Origin: Stenotrophomonas nematodicola
Lineage (GTDB): Bacteria; Pseudomonadota; Gammaproteobacteria; Xanthomonadales; Xanthomonadaceae
DNA: 64,000 bases
Direction: 5' to 3'
Assembly: GCF_009467805.1 (NCBI RefSeq)
Contig: NZ_WIAY01000005.1
Coordinates: 1 to 64,000, forward strand
The notes under the pieces are model-generated. The model made no database searches. It saw only the letters and a list, made by a program, of their open reading frames with translations, and was not told the DNA's origin. Shown here one piece after another: positions 1 to 8,903 of this stretch; the first letter of the stretch is position 1, and every line of letters starts with the position of its first letter. The translations under genes and the position numbers were made by a program.

Positions 1-108
1 CGAGGCCTCACTGAAGCCATGTTGGCGGCACAGATCCTTGATCGGCATGCCGGCCTCCGCCTCGCGCAGGAAGCCGATGATCTGTTCTTCGGAAAAGCGC
101 TTCTTCAC
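1..108 (-). mobile_element. IS3-family transposase OrfA, N-terminal fragment cut by window edge
   Basis: Reading the minus strand from a GTG at 108-106 gives a 36-residue start of the helix-turn-helix OrfA of IS3-type elements: basic KKRFSEEQIIGFLREAEAG, then MPIKDLCRQHGFSEA at the edge. An AGGAG Shine-Dalgarno lies at 120-116, seven bases before the GTG. OrfA binds the element's terminal repeats and is normally joined to the DDE catalytic OrfB by frameshifting; OrfB would lie outside the window. The terminal inverted repeat should fall just to the right, but I could not identify one. Family call is firm; whether the element is intact cannot be judged. Confidence 0.8.
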
Positions 109-511
109 GTCCAATCTCCTTGTCGTTGAGGATTGGACTCCAAACCGTCGTGCTACTCAATCTCGGGCGGACGTCGGGCGGATGCATCTCGACCTTCAAA
201 CAAACTCTGCCATCCATTGACGAATCGTCCCAGGAAGCCTCATTGATTGAACTGCTTGGCCCCAGTGCTCTCGCCTGTCAGCTGAGAATTCGCGTAGCCC
301 TCTGAAGAATATCGACCGGCTCAAAGAGCGTTCGTCCAGCACAATGAGCACCGCCGAACTTGCAGCCCAGTCGATTTCGTATCTCCAGAAGCGCCCAATC
401 GTGCATCAAAACCCCACTTCGTCTTGAGGGGAAGATGCGCTTCCGGCGGCTCCGGAGCGACATGCTTCCCATTGATGCCCAAACGATCGCCAGGTCAGCA
501 AACCTTCCGCC
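109..511. other. Intergenic region between IS3 fragment and cydC, no convincing gene
   Basis: About 400 bases with visibly lower GC than the rest of the window. Only short open frames are present and none shows a recognisable domain or a convincing ribosome binding site. The first part probably holds the outer end of the IS element. The rest may be a decayed gene or acquired DNA. The cydC stop codon at 512-514 closes it. Confidence 0.5.
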
Positions 512-2182
512 CTACCCCAACCCACCCTCACGCAACCGATAACTCCGGTGCACGATGCCCTCCGGCAGTTCGTCGTGGGTGATCATCAACAGGCTGCGCT
601 GCCCCAGCGCGGCCACCATGTCGTGCAGCAGTGCCTGCGCGGTATCCACGTCCAGGCCTTCGGTGGGCTCGTCCAGCAGCAGGATCGGTGCCTCGCGCAG
701 CAGCGCGCGGGCCAGCGCCAGACGGCGTGCCTGGCCGGCCGACATCGTGGCCCCGTTCTCGCCGACCCAGGCGGACAATCCCCCCAGTTGTTCGGCCCAT
801 GTCTGCAGGCGCACGTCTGCCAGCACCTGCCACAGCCGCGCGTCGCTGGCCTCGGGGTCGCCCAGACGCAGATTGTCGGCGACGGTGCCGGCGAACACCG
901 GTGCGTTCTGCGGCAGCCAGGCGATCTGGCGGTGCCATTGATCCTGCGCGACGTGGCGGATGTCGATGCCGCCATAGCGCACGTAGCCGCCATCGGGGTC
1001 CCACAGCCGCAGCAGCAGTGACGACAGGGTGGTCTTGCCGCTGCCGCTGTCGCCGCGGATGGCGATGCGCTCGCCGGGGCGAAGCTGCAGCTGTACTTCG
1101 TCGAGCAGTGCGCGCGACTGGCCCGGCCAACGGAAGCTGACGCGCTCGAATGCCAGGGTGGCCGGCTCAAGCGGAATCGCGACCGGGTCGGCCGGCTCGT
1201 CCACGCCCGGCGGCTGGTCGACGATGGTATCCAGGCGCACCGCTGCCACGCGGCCGGACAGCCAGGACTGCCAGGCCAGGCCGATGCCGGCCCAGAGTTC
1301 GAGCAGCGCCACCGTGAGAAACACCAGCGCGGCCGCGAGTGCGGCGTCGATGGCACCGGTCTCGAAGCCGTGCAAGGCCAGCCACAGCATGGCCACCAGG
1401 CCGCCGGCCGCGCACAGGCCGTGCAGCGCGGTGCCACTGAGCAGGCGCCAGCGGCGGCGGCGGTCGCGGGAGCGCAGCTGCTTGGCGGCGACCAGCACGC
1501 GCAGGTTCCAGTGCTCGCGTGCCTGCAGGGCGGTCAGGTCGGCCGCGCCTTCCAGGCCTTCAAACGCCTGGGTGCGCAGCTGGGCCCGGTGCAGCGCGCG
1601 ATCGCGCTCCTGCCCGGCAACGCCACGCACGGTCAGCCACGGCACGCCGATGCCGACCAGCAGCGTCAGCACCGCCAGCAGCACGGCCGCCGGCGGGTAG
1701 ATGATGCCGGCCGAGAGCACGCCCACCAGCGAGATGCCGCCGAGTGCGAGCAGCGGCCCGATCGCGCGCACCAGCAGGCCGTCGACTTCGCCGATGTCCG
1801 ACATCAGTCGCGCCAGCAGCTCACCGGTGCGGATGCCGGCCAGACGCGCCGGCGCCAGCGGCAGCGCGCGGCGGAAGAACCACACGCGCAGGTCGCGTGC
1901 GATGCGCAGGGTGACGTCGTGGCCGACCAGCTTTTCAAAGTAGCGCGAGACGATGCGCGCCATCGTCAGGCCGCGGATGCCGGCCGAGGGCGAGAAGAAG
2001 TTGAAGCCGCTGCCCAGCCCGGCGGCACCGGCGAGCGCGGCGGCGGTGAGGAAACCACCGGACAGCCCCAGCAGTGCCGTGCCGGCCAGCATCGTGGTCC
2101 ACAGCAGCAGGACGGTGAGCAGCAGGCGGGCACGATGGCGGGCGAACACGCCGCGCAGGGTGTCGATGCGGGGCGCGCTCAT
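512..2182 (-). CDS. cydC: Thiol reductant ABC exporter subunit CydC
   Basis: A 556-residue half-transporter with an N-terminal six-helix exporter domain (about residues 1-310) and a C-terminal ATPase. Visible ATPase motifs are Walker A GDSGSGKTT, signature MSAGQARRLALARALL and Walker B ILLLDEPTEGLD. With CydD it forms the inner-membrane heterodimer that exports glutathione and cysteine to the periplasm, needed to assemble cytochrome bd. The ATG at 2182 overlaps the cydD stop as ATGA, so the two are translationally coupled. The pair is divergent from cydABX, which supports the assignment over other ABC exporters. Signature MSAGQ differs from canonical LSGGQ, as is common in this subunit. No oddity in length. 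Confidence 0.95.
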   Translation of the reverse strand: MSAPRIDTLRGVFARHRARLLLTVLLLWTTMLAGTALLGLSGGFLTAAALAGAAGLGSGFNFFSPSAGIRGLTMARIVSRYFEKLVGHDVTLRIARDLRVWFFRRALPLAPARLAGIRTGELLARLMSDIGEVDGLLVRAIGPLLALGGISLVGVLSAGIIYPPAAVLLAVLTLLVGIGVPWLTVRGVAGQERDRALHRAQLRTQAFEGLEGAADLTALQAREHWNLRVLVAAKQLRSRDRRRRWRLLSGTALHGLCAAGGLVAMLWLALHGFETGAIDAALAAALVFLTVALLELWAGIGLAWQSWLSGRVAAVRLDTIVDQPPGVDEPADPVAIPLEPATLAFERVSFRWPGQSRALLDEVQLQLRPGERIAIRGDSGSGKTTLSSLLLRLWDPDGGYVRYGGIDIRHVAQDQWHRQIAWLPQNAPVFAGTVADNLRLGDPEASDARLWQVLADVRLQTWAEQLGGLSAWVGENGATMSAGQARRLALARALLREAPILLLDEPTEGLDVDTAQALLHDMVAALGQRSLLMITHDELPEGIVHRSYRLREGGLG

Positions 2183-3906
2183 GCCGGCAGCTCCGAGGCG
2201 TGCCGGGCGCCACCGGCGGTCAGGGTCAGCCGCGTGTCGGCCCAGCGCATGGCGGCCTCGCTGTGGGTGGCGATGACCACGCTGCGGCCGCGCGCAAACG
2301 CGGCCAGGGTGCGCAGCAGGTCGGCTTCGGTCTCCGGATCGAGGAACGCGGTAGGCTCATCAAGCAGCAGCAGCTGCGGGTCGCGCAGCAGCAGGCGGGC
2401 CAGGCCGATACGCCGTGCCTCGCCACCGGACAGGCCAAAGCCACGCTCGCCGATCACGGTGTCCAGGCCCTGCGGCAGGGCGGCGGCGAAGCGCATCACC
2501 TGCGCCGCCTCGGCGACCGCACGCAGGTGCGCATCGGTGGCGCCGGGGTCGGCCAGGCGCAGGTTGTCGGCGATGCTGCCGTGGAACAGGTACGGGCGCT
2601 GGCCGGCGTAGCCGATCTCCAGGCCCGGCCGCAGCACGATGCTGCCCGACTGCGGCGGCAGCCAGCCGGCCAGCGCTTCGAGCAGGGTGCTCTTGCCACT
2701 GCCACTGGGCCCGACCAGCGCCACGCGCTGGCCCGCCTCGATGTGGAACGACAGGTGCTGCACCACGTCGTGCTGGGCGCCCAGCGGGCGCAGGCTGAGA
2801 TCGCGCACCACCACCGGCGGCGCGTGCGCTTCCAGCAGCTCCGGCGTGCGCGCGGTGGCGGCCGGCGCGTCGGCCGTGACGTCTTCCGGCAGCTCGCCGA
2901 GCAGGCGCTCCACCTCGGCGGCCGCGGCCAGTGCGTTGGCGCGGTCGTGGTAGTGCGCGGCCAGCCGCCGCAGCGGCGCGTAGAACTCCGGCGCCAGCAG
3001 CAGGCAGAACACGCCGATGCCCAACGTGGGCACCTGCGCATGCAGCGACATCAGGCCCAGATAACTCAGACCGAGATACAGCGCGACCATCGCCACGCTG
3101 ACCGACGCGAAGAACTCCAGCACGGTGGAGGACAGGAAGGCGATGCGCAGGACCTTCATGGTGCGCTCGCGCACGCCTTCGGCGGCGGCCTCGACCCCGG
3201 CCAGCTCGGCCTCGCCGCGGCCATACAGGCGCAGCAGGCCCAGGCCCTTGATGCGGTCGGCGAAATGGCCACTCATCCGTGCCAGCTCGCCCAGCTGCGC
3301 GCGGCCGGCGGCTTCGGCGCCCCACCCCACCAGCATCATGAAGAACGGCACCAGCGGCGCGGTGAACACCAGGATCAACGCCACCACCCAGTCGGCCCAG
3401 GCCACGGCCAGGGCGATCAGCAGCGGTACCACCACCACTTCGATGCGGACCGGCTGATAGCCGGCGTAGTAACTCTCGATGGCATCGGCATGGGCCAGCA
3501 TCAGCTCGCCCATCTCGCCGGTGCGCTGCTGCCGCAGCCACAACGGGCCGCGCCCGAGCAGCCGCCGGTAGACCCGCTCGCGCAGTGCCAGGCGCGCCGC
3601 GTCGGCCACATCGCCGGCGGCCGCCTGGGTGGCGGTGCCGAGCGCGGCCCGTACCGCCAGCAGCCCCAGCAGCCCCAGCAGGACCGGGGTGGCCTCGGCC
3701 AGCGGCCGGTGGTCGACCAGTACGGCCTGGATCAGCCAGGCGATGGCGGCGGCCTGGCCGATCAGCAGCGCCCCGGACAGGCAGATGCACAGGGCGGCCA
3801 GCCGCTGCTGGCGGCGGGCGGCCCCGCCCAGCCCGCCCAGCCAGCGCAGGCGCTGCCGGCGCAGGGCGGCGGTCTCAACAACGGTGGCGTCAGGGGGTAT
3901 GCTCAA
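2179..3906 (-). CDS. cydD: Thiol reductant ABC exporter subunit CydD
   Basis: A 575-residue ABC exporter half with six predicted membrane helices followed by an ATPase carrying Walker A GPSGSGKST, signature LSGGEARRIGLARLLL and Walker B LLLLDEPTAFLD. It is the first gene of the cydDC pair and partners CydC in exporting reduced thiols across the inner membrane. The frame opens with a TTG at 3906; no upstream ATG or GTG exists in frame and no strong Shine-Dalgarno is seen, so the exact start is uncertain by a few codons. The promoter must lie in the 230-base gap shared with cydA. Family identity is supported by the cydC overlap and the oxidase genes next door. Confidence 0.93.
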   Translation of the reverse strand: MSIPPDATVVETAALRRQRLRWLGGLGGAARRQQRLAALCICLSGALLIGQAAAIAWLIQAVLVDHRPLAEATPVLLGLLGLLAVRAALGTATQAAAGDVADAARLALRERVYRRLLGRGPLWLRQQRTGEMGELMLAHADAIESYYAGYQPVRIEVVVVPLLIALAVAWADWVVALILVFTAPLVPFFMMLVGWGAEAAGRAQLGELARMSGHFADRIKGLGLLRLYGRGEAELAGVEAAAEGVRERTMKVLRIAFLSSTVLEFFASVSVAMVALYLGLSYLGLMSLHAQVPTLGIGVFCLLLAPEFYAPLRRLAAHYHDRANALAAAAEVERLLGELPEDVTADAPAATARTPELLEAHAPPVVVRDLSLRPLGAQHDVVQHLSFHIEAGQRVALVGPSGSGKSTLLEALAGWLPPQSGSIVLRPGLEIGYAGQRPYLFHGSIADNLRLADPGATDAHLRAVAEAAQVMRFAAALPQGLDTVIGERGFGLSGGEARRIGLARLLLRDPQLLLLDEPTAFLDPETEADLLRTLAAFARGRSVVIATHSEAAMRWADTRLTLTAGGARHASELPA

Positions 3907-4032
3907 AACGGTTCACTGGCGGCCACAAGGAGGTTCCGTCGATTGTAGAGGGTGCTGGCACGTCGCTCGTGCGGCAAGCGGTCGCAGGCTCGGCCAGGGT
4001 GCATACCATTCCTTCGCGAGATCGTTTGTACA

Positions 4033-4046
4033 TTGATCTAAATCAA
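4033..4046 (+). promoter_or_regulatory. FNR/Anr-type site controlling cydABX
   Basis: TTGATctaaATCAA is a perfect match to the FNR/Anr consensus (TTGAT, four bases, ATCAA). If the factor sits at the usual activating position of -41.5, transcription would begin near 4081. A -10-like CAGAAT lies at 4069-4074, exactly where that start would need it. The cydA ATG is at 4137, leaving a leader of about 56 bases. This predicts induction of the bd oxidase at low oxygen. The site is equally upstream of the divergent cydD and might affect it as well. Confidence 0.85.
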
Positions 4047-4136
4047 GGCTAATTGAAGTTGTCGGTCACAGAATTCACCCCGTAGACCCCCCTTCCCGCC
4101 ACCTGTAACGGCAAAACCCAACGAGGTAGCCAGGCC

Positions 4137-5726
4137 ATGATTGATCAGACAGTCGTAGAACTGTCGCGGCTGCAATTCGCTCTGACCGCGATGTACCACT
4201 TCCTTTTCGTACCGCTCACGCTTGGCCTGTCCTTCATGGTGGCCATCATGGAAAGCGTGTACGTCATGACCCGCAAGCAGGTCTGGCGCCAGATGACCCT
4301 GTTCTGGGGCACGCTGTTCGGCATCAACTTCGCCATCGGCGTTGCCACCGGCATCGTGATGGAATTCCAGTTCGGCATGAACTGGTCGTACTACAGCCAC
4401 TACGTCGGCGATATCTTCGGCGCCCCGCTGGCGATCGAAGGCCTGATGGCGTTCTTCCTGGAAGCGACCTTCATCGGTCTGTTCTTCTTCGGCTGGAAGC
4501 GCCTGACCCCGGTCAAGCACCTCACCGTGACCTGGCTGATGGCCCTGGGTACCAACCTGTCGGCGGTGTGGATTCTGATCGCCAACGGCTGGATGCAGAA
4601 CCCGACGGGCGCGATCTTCAATCCGGAAACCATGCGCATGGAGGTGGTGGATTTCGCCGCCGTGCTGTTCAACCCGGTGGCGCAGGCCAAGTTCGTGCAT
4701 ACGGTCAGCGCCGGCTACGTGACCGGTGCGGTGTTCGTGATGTCGATCAGCGCGCTGTACCTGCTGCGCAACAAGCACAGGGACATGGCGCGCCGCTCCT
4801 TCGCAGTGGCCGCGGCCTTCGGCCTGCTGTCCTCGCTGTCGGTGGTGGTGCTGGGTGACGAGAGCGGTTACGCCGCCAGCGAGCACCAGAAGATGAAGCT
4901 GGCGGCCATTGAAGCGATGTGGGAAACCGAGCGTGCGCCGGCCGACTTCACCGCCTTCGGCATTCCCAACCAGCAGACCCAGCAGAACGATTACGCGGTG
5001 AAGATCCCGTACCTGATGGGCCTGATCGCCACGCGTTCGTTCAACCAGCCGATTCCGGGCATCCTGGAGCTGGTCGAGCGTGCGGAACACCGCGTCCGCG
5101 GTGGCCAGCTGGCCTACGGTGCGCTGGAGCGCGTGCGCAAGGACAAGAACGACGTCGAAGCGCGCGAAATGTTCGATCGCCACTGGCAGGATCTGGGCCA
5201 CGGCCTGCTGCTCAAGCGCTATCGCGAGGACATCCTCAACGCCACCCCCGAGGAGATTTCGAAGGCGGCGATGGACACCGTGCCGCGGGTCGCCCCGCTG
5301 TTCTGGACCTTCCGCATCATGGCCGGGCTGGGCTTCTACCTGATCGCGTTCTTCGCGGTGGCCTTCTACTTCTCCTGCCGCCACAACTTCCAGGACAAGC
5401 GCTGGTTCCTCAAGCTCGCCCTGTGGACGCTGCCGGCACCGTGGATTGCAATCGAATGCGGTTGGTTCGTGGCCGAGTACGGCCGCCAGCCGTGGGCGGT
5501 GGACGGCGTGCTGCCGACCTTCTATGCCGCCTCGGGCCTGGCCCTGCATGAAATCCTGACCACGCTGGCGGTGTTTACCGCGCTGTACACGGTGCTGCTG
5601 GTGATCGAAGTGAAGCTGATGCTGAAGGCGATCCGCAAGGGCCCGGACGACATCCTGCCGTCGCTGCAGGCTGCAGCCACGTCCCTTTCCCCCAATGCCG
5701 CTGCGCCGACCCACGGTCAGGCGTAA
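4137..5726 (+). CDS. cydA: Cytochrome bd ubiquinol oxidase subunit I
   Basis: A 529-residue integral membrane protein that oxidises quinol and holds hemes b558, b595 and d, reducing oxygen to water. His21, in the first helix after LSRLQFALTAMY, corresponds to a conserved heme ligand. The GRQPW signature is present in AEYGRQPWAVDG near residue 450. The periplasmic Q-loop (about residues 250-370) carries the quinol site and contains charged segments such as ERAEHRVRGGQ. It is followed after 15 bases by cydB and then cydX, forming a cydABX operon downstream of an FNR-type site. The length agrees with the E. coli-type enzyme. A cyanide-insensitive CioA relative is the main alternative, but adjacent cydDC and cydX favour CydA. 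Confidence 0.96.
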   Translation: MIDQTVVELSRLQFALTAMYHFLFVPLTLGLSFMVAIMESVYVMTRKQVWRQMTLFWGTLFGINFAIGVATGIVMEFQFGMNWSYYSHYVGDIFGAPLAIEGLMAFFLEATFIGLFFFGWKRLTPVKHLTVTWLMALGTNLSAVWILIANGWMQNPTGAIFNPETMRMEVVDFAAVLFNPVAQAKFVHTVSAGYVTGAVFVMSISALYLLRNKHRDMARRSFAVAAAFGLLSSLSVVVLGDESGYAASEHQKMKLAAIEAMWETERAPADFTAFGIPNQQTQQNDYAVKIPYLMGLIATRSFNQPIPGILELVERAEHRVRGGQLAYGALERVRKDKNDVEAREMFDRHWQDLGHGLLLKRYREDILNATPEEISKAAMDTVPRVAPLFWTFRIMAGLGFYLIAFFAVAFYFSCRHNFQDKRWFLKLALWTLPAPWIAIECGWFVAEYGRQPWAVDGVLPTFYAASGLALHEILTTLAVFTALYTVLLVIEVKLMLKAIRKGPDDILPSLQAAATSLSPNAAAPTHGQA

Positions 5727-5741
5727 GGCAGGAGAACCCAG

Positions 5742-6896
5742 ATGGAATTCATTGGACTCGATTACACCACGCTCCGCGTGATCTGGTGGCTGCTGCTCGG
5801 CATTCTGCTGATCGCCTGGGCGGTGATGGACGGTTTCGACCTCGGCGTTGGCACCCTGCTCCCGTTCGTGGCCAGGACCGACGACGAACGCCGGCTGGTG
5901 ATCAACACCGTCGGCCCGGTGTGGGAAGGCAACCAGGTGTGGCTGGTGCTCGGTGGCGGTGCGATCTTCGCCGCGTGGCCGCCGCTGTACGCGGTCAGCT
6001 TCTCCGGCTTCTACCTGGCGGTGTTCCTGATGCTGTTCGGGCTGATCCTGCGCCCGGTCGCCTTCAAGTACCGCAGCAAGATGCCCAGCAAGCGCTGGCG
6101 TGGGAACTGGGACCGTGCGCTGTTCGTCGGCGGCCTGCTGCCGGCATTGATCGCCGGCGTGGCGGTGGGCAATGTGCTGGTTGGCGTGCCGTTCCACTTC
6201 GATGACAGCATGCGCATCTTCTACACCGGCACCCTGATCGGCCTGCTCAACCCGTTCGCGCTGCTGGCCGGTCTGGTGAGCGTGGCGATGGTGGTCGCGC
6301 ACGGTGCCGCAATGCTGGTGCTCAAGACCGACGGCCCGGTGGCCGAGCGCTCTGCCCGCTACGGCAGCGTCGCGGCGGTGCTGACGTTCGTGCTGTTTGC
6401 ACTGGCCGGTGTGTGGGTGGCCTTCGGCCTGCCGGGCTACCAGATCACCTCCCAGGTGGTCACCGATGGCCCGACCAACCCGCTGCTCAAGACCGCTGAA
6501 CTGGGCAGCCTGGCCGGTGGCTGGATGCGCAACTACAGCAGCATGCCCGCCACCGTGCTGTTCCCGATCCTCGGCCTGATCGGTGCACTGGCCAGCGCGG
6601 TCCTGCTGCGGGCCCGTCGCGGCGGCCTGGCGTTCATCGCGTCGGGCGCCTCGATCGCCGGCATCATCCTGACCGTGGGCTTTGCGATCTTCCCGTTCCT
6701 GCTGCCCTCCTCCAGCCAGCCGGGCTCCAGCCTGACCGTCTGGGACAGCTCCTCCAGCCACCTGACCCTGGGGATCATGCTGATCGCCACGGCCATCTTC
6801 CTGCCGATCATCATCGCCTACACCTCCTGGGTCTACCGCGTGATGAAGGGCAAGACCACGACTGAAGAAATGGGCGACAACCCCAACGCTTACTGA
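5742..6896 (+). CDS. cydB: Cytochrome bd ubiquinol oxidase subunit II
   Basis: A 384-residue membrane subunit pairing with CydA. The N-terminus has the conserved helix and motif AVMDGFDLGVGTLLPF, followed by the family sequence GPVWEGNQVWLVLGGGA. It stabilises the hemes in subunit I. An AGGAG sits seven bases before the ATG and the gap to cydA is 15 bases, so the two genes are cotranscribed. The C-terminus is a helix ending in a short charged cytoplasmic tail. Length and motifs are normal. Confidence 0.97.
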   Translation: MEFIGLDYTTLRVIWWLLLGILLIAWAVMDGFDLGVGTLLPFVARTDDERRLVINTVGPVWEGNQVWLVLGGGAIFAAWPPLYAVSFSGFYLAVFLMLFGLILRPVAFKYRSKMPSKRWRGNWDRALFVGGLLPALIAGVAVGNVLVGVPFHFDDSMRIFYTGTLIGLLNPFALLAGLVSVAMVVAHGAAMLVLKTDGPVAERSARYGSVAAVLTFVLFALAGVWVAFGLPGYQITSQVVTDGPTNPLLKTAELGSLAGGWMRNYSSMPATVLFPILGLIGALASAVLLRARRGGLAFIASGASIAGIILTVGFAIFPFLLPSSSQPGSSLTVWDSSSSHLTLGIMLIATAIFLPIIIAYTSWVYRVMKGKTTTEEMGDNPNAY

Positions 6897-6927
6897 CGCG
6901 CCCCGGTGGCGCTCTAGGAGACCTACA

Positions 6928-7041
6928 ATGTGGTACTTCGCTTGGATTCTTGGTGCAGGGCTGGCTTCGGTCGTGGCCATCCTCAACGGCATGTGGTTCG
7001 AAGCCCGCGAGCAGAGCCGTACGGATAACGAAGAAGGCTAA
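6928..7041 (+). CDS. cydX: Cytochrome bd oxidase small subunit CydX
   Basis: A 37-residue single-helix protein starting MWYFAWILGAGLA and ending with an acidic tail (DNEEG). It has the conserved Trp6 and the helix followed by NGMWFEA that mark the CydX/CbdX family. The ATG follows cydB by 31 bases and is preceded by AGGAG at 6917-6921. CydX packs against CydA and stabilises the heme d site. The gene is too short for many gene finders and is easily missed. It is the last gene of the operon; a run of seven A follows the stop, and no terminator hairpin is obvious before the tRNA promoter. Confidence 0.95.
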   Translation: MWYFAWILGAGLASVVAILNGMWFEAREQSRTDNEEG

Positions 7042-7048
7042 AAAAAGG

Positions 7049-7077
7049 TTGCCGGCGCGGTCTTCACACCGTATCCT
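7049..7077 (+). promoter_or_regulatory. Promoter of first tRNA-Pro gene
   Basis: TTGCCG at 7049-7054 and TATCCT at 7072-7077 are separated by exactly 17 bases, predicting a transcript start near 7084, six bases before the tRNA. The promoter of the second copy has the same -35 and spacing, which supports both. Confidence 0.7.
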
Positions 7078-7089
7078 TGTCGGCTCCTT

Positions 7090-7166
<77 letters not shown>

Positions 7167-7183
7167 CTCCGGTGGTCGCATTG

Positions 7184-7214
7184 AAGCCTGGAAGCGTCAA
7201 TTCCAGGCTTTTCT
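7184..7214 (+). terminator. Rho-independent terminator after tRNA-Pro copy 1
   Basis: AAGCCTGGAA and TTCCAGGCTT form a perfect 10-base stem with a seven-base loop (GCGTCAA), followed by TTCTG. It separates the two tRNA genes into independent units. Confidence 0.8.
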
Positions 7215-7260
7215 GTAAGAGCCGTGGCAACACGGCACCGAAGGCATTTCACGGTCCCCC

Positions 7261-7289
7261 TTGCCGCCGAAGGGTGGGATCGATACAAT
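7261..7289 (+). promoter_or_regulatory. Promoter of second tRNA-Pro gene
   Basis: TTGCCG at 7261-7266 and TACAAT at 7284-7289 with a 17-base spacer; predicted start near 7296, seven bases before the tRNA. Same -35 as the first copy but with a better -10. Confidence 0.75.
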
Positions 7290-7302
7290 AGGCGGCTCCT
7301 TA

Positions 7303-7379
<77 letters not shown>

Positions 7380-7395
7380 GTTGATGGTCACATTG

Positions 7396-7427
7396 AAGCC
7401 TGGAAGACATCCGTCCTCCGGGCTTTT
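7396..7427 (+). terminator. Rho-independent terminator after tRNA-Pro copy 2
   Basis: AAGCCTGGA pairs with TCCGGGCTT (one G-T wobble) and is followed by a run of T. It ends the second tRNA transcript before the MFS gene. Confidence 0.75.
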
Positions 7428-7664
7428 TTGTGTCCCTCTGTCTGGGGTTGCCGCCCAGCGGCCGCCCCCTCCTTGGCGGCGGTCGGCCCACCGGGTGGGC
7501 ACGACCGGTTCATGGGTGGCGGGTACAATGCCCGCCACCGGGATGCGCGCACTCTGCCGCATCCCTGCCATCGCACTCCCGCAGTCTCCGGCACTCTGCC
7601 GGTGTCTGCGCTTCCGCACATCCGGCCCCCACCGTGATCGCGCCACCTGCAAGAGATCCACGCC

Positions 7665-8876
7665 ATGCCCCATACCCCTTCCCATGACACGTCCCTGCTG
7701 CAGGGGCGCGTGCTCGCCTTCACCGCGATCCTGCTGGCCGCGCTGAACCTGCGCACCGCCGTCACCTCGGTCACGCCGCTGCTGGATGTGCTCGGCCAGA
7801 CCTTTGGCTTCGGCACCACCATGACCGGCGTGCTCGGCATGCTGCCGACCGCCTCGTTCGCGCTGTTCGGCGTCACCACGCCGATGCTGGCACGCCGCAT
7901 CGGCCTGGAGCGCACCGCGCTGCTGGCGATGGCCCTGGCCGCCGTGGGCCTGCTGCTGCGCTCGCTGGCCGGTGGCGTGGGCAGCCTGCTGTTCGGGTCG
8001 GTGGTCGCCCTGGCCGGCATGGGCATCGGCAATGTGGTGGTGCCGCCGCTGGTGAAGCGCTACTTCGCCAACCGCGTCGGCACTGTCAGCACGCTCTACA
8101 TCACCGTGCTGCAGATCGGCACCATGATGCCGGCGCTGCTCGCCGTGCCCCTGGCCGAACAGGCCGGCTGGCGCGTGTCGCTGGGCATCTGGGCGCTGCT
8201 GGCCGTGGCCGCCGCCCTGCCCTGGCTGCTGCTGGCGCGCAGCCGCCCGCACCCGGATCCGCTGGCCCCGACCAGCGATCCCGGTGCCCAGCCGCACGGC
8301 AAGGTCTGGAAGACGCCGCTGGGCTGGGGCATGACGCTGATGTTCGGCATGACCTCGCTGATGACCTACTCGATGTTCACCTGGCTGCCGCGCATCGTGG
8401 TGGAAGCCGGCGCCACGCCGCGTTTCGGCGGCATCATGGTGGCCATCTTCGCCGCACTCGGCCTGCTGCCCTCGCTGACCATGCCGGCGCTGGCCGTGCG
8501 CCTGCGCAACCCCTTCCCGCTGGTCCTGATCGGCTTCACCGCCTTCCTGATCGCCTTCGCCGGGCTGCTGTTCGCGCCGATGAAGGCGCCGTGGCTGTGG
8601 GCGGTGCTGCTGGGTATTGGTCCGTCCACCTTCCCGCTGGCGCTGACCCTGATCAACCTGCGCACCCGCACGCCGGCCGGCTCGGCCGCGCTGTCCGGGT
8701 TCATGCAGGGCGTCGGCTACGCGTTCAGCTGCCTCGGCCCGTTCCTGTTCGGCTGGCTGCATGCGGTCAGCGGTGGCTGGCACCTGCCCTTCGGCTTCCT
8801 GGCGCTGTGCGCGCTGGTGCTGCTCACGGCGTCGTGGATTGCCTGCAAGCCGCAGAAGCTGGAAGACCAGTGGTGA
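7665..8876 (+). CDS. MFS transporter, CynX/NimT-like family
   Basis: A 403-residue protein with about twelve hydrophobic helices. The first helix contains LNLRTAVTSVTPLLD, the hallmark of the CynX/NimT/YycB branch of the major facilitator superfamily, whose members move cyanate, nitroimidazoles or other small compounds. The loop between helices 2 and 3 carries ARRIGLERT, equivalent to the usual basic MFS loop. The gene stands alone between the tRNA-Pro terminator and convergent proA, and no neighbour hints at a substrate. Substrate and direction of transport are unknown. The ATG at 7665 is weakly supported; no strong ribosome site is visible. Confidence 0.85.
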   Translation: MPHTPSHDTSLLQGRVLAFTAILLAALNLRTAVTSVTPLLDVLGQTFGFGTTMTGVLGMLPTASFALFGVTTPMLARRIGLERTALLAMALAAVGLLLRSLAGGVGSLLFGSVVALAGMGIGNVVVPPLVKRYFANRVGTVSTLYITVLQIGTMMPALLAVPLAEQAGWRVSLGIWALLAVAAALPWLLLARSRPHPDPLAPTSDPGAQPHGKVWKTPLGWGMTLMFGMTSLMTYSMFTWLPRIVVEAGATPRFGGIMVAIFAALGLLPSLTMPALAVRLRNPFPLVLIGFTAFLIAFAGLLFAPMKAPWLWAVLLGIGPSTFPLALTLINLRTRTPAGSAALSGFMQGVGYAFSCLGPFLFGWLHAVSGGWHLPFGFLALCALVLLTASWIACKPQKLEDQW

Positions 8877-8883
8877 GACACCG

Positions 8884-8903
8884 GGCGCGGTAACCGCGCC
8901 CTA
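8884..8903. repeat. SMAG-like GTAG palindrome between convergent genes
   Basis: GGGCGCGGT and CCGCGCCC flank a short loop, with CTAC (GTAG on the other strand) at the end. It lies between the MFS stop and the proA stop, where it may serve as a transcript end for either gene. Confidence 0.55.

Noticed and set aside
278..472. A 64-codon minus-strand frame in the left intergenic region
   Set aside because: No domain, no ribosome site and no support from composition; could be a decayed remnant but not a defensible gene.
2200..3948. A 582-codon plus-strand frame opposite cydD
   Set aside because: Antisense shadow; Gln/Arg/His-rich without motifs.
4038..6992. A 984-codon open frame on the minus strand covering cydA and cydB
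   Set aside because: It is antisense to clear cytochrome bd genes; its translation is a Gln/His/Arg-rich composition typical of reversed GC-rich codons and shows no domain.
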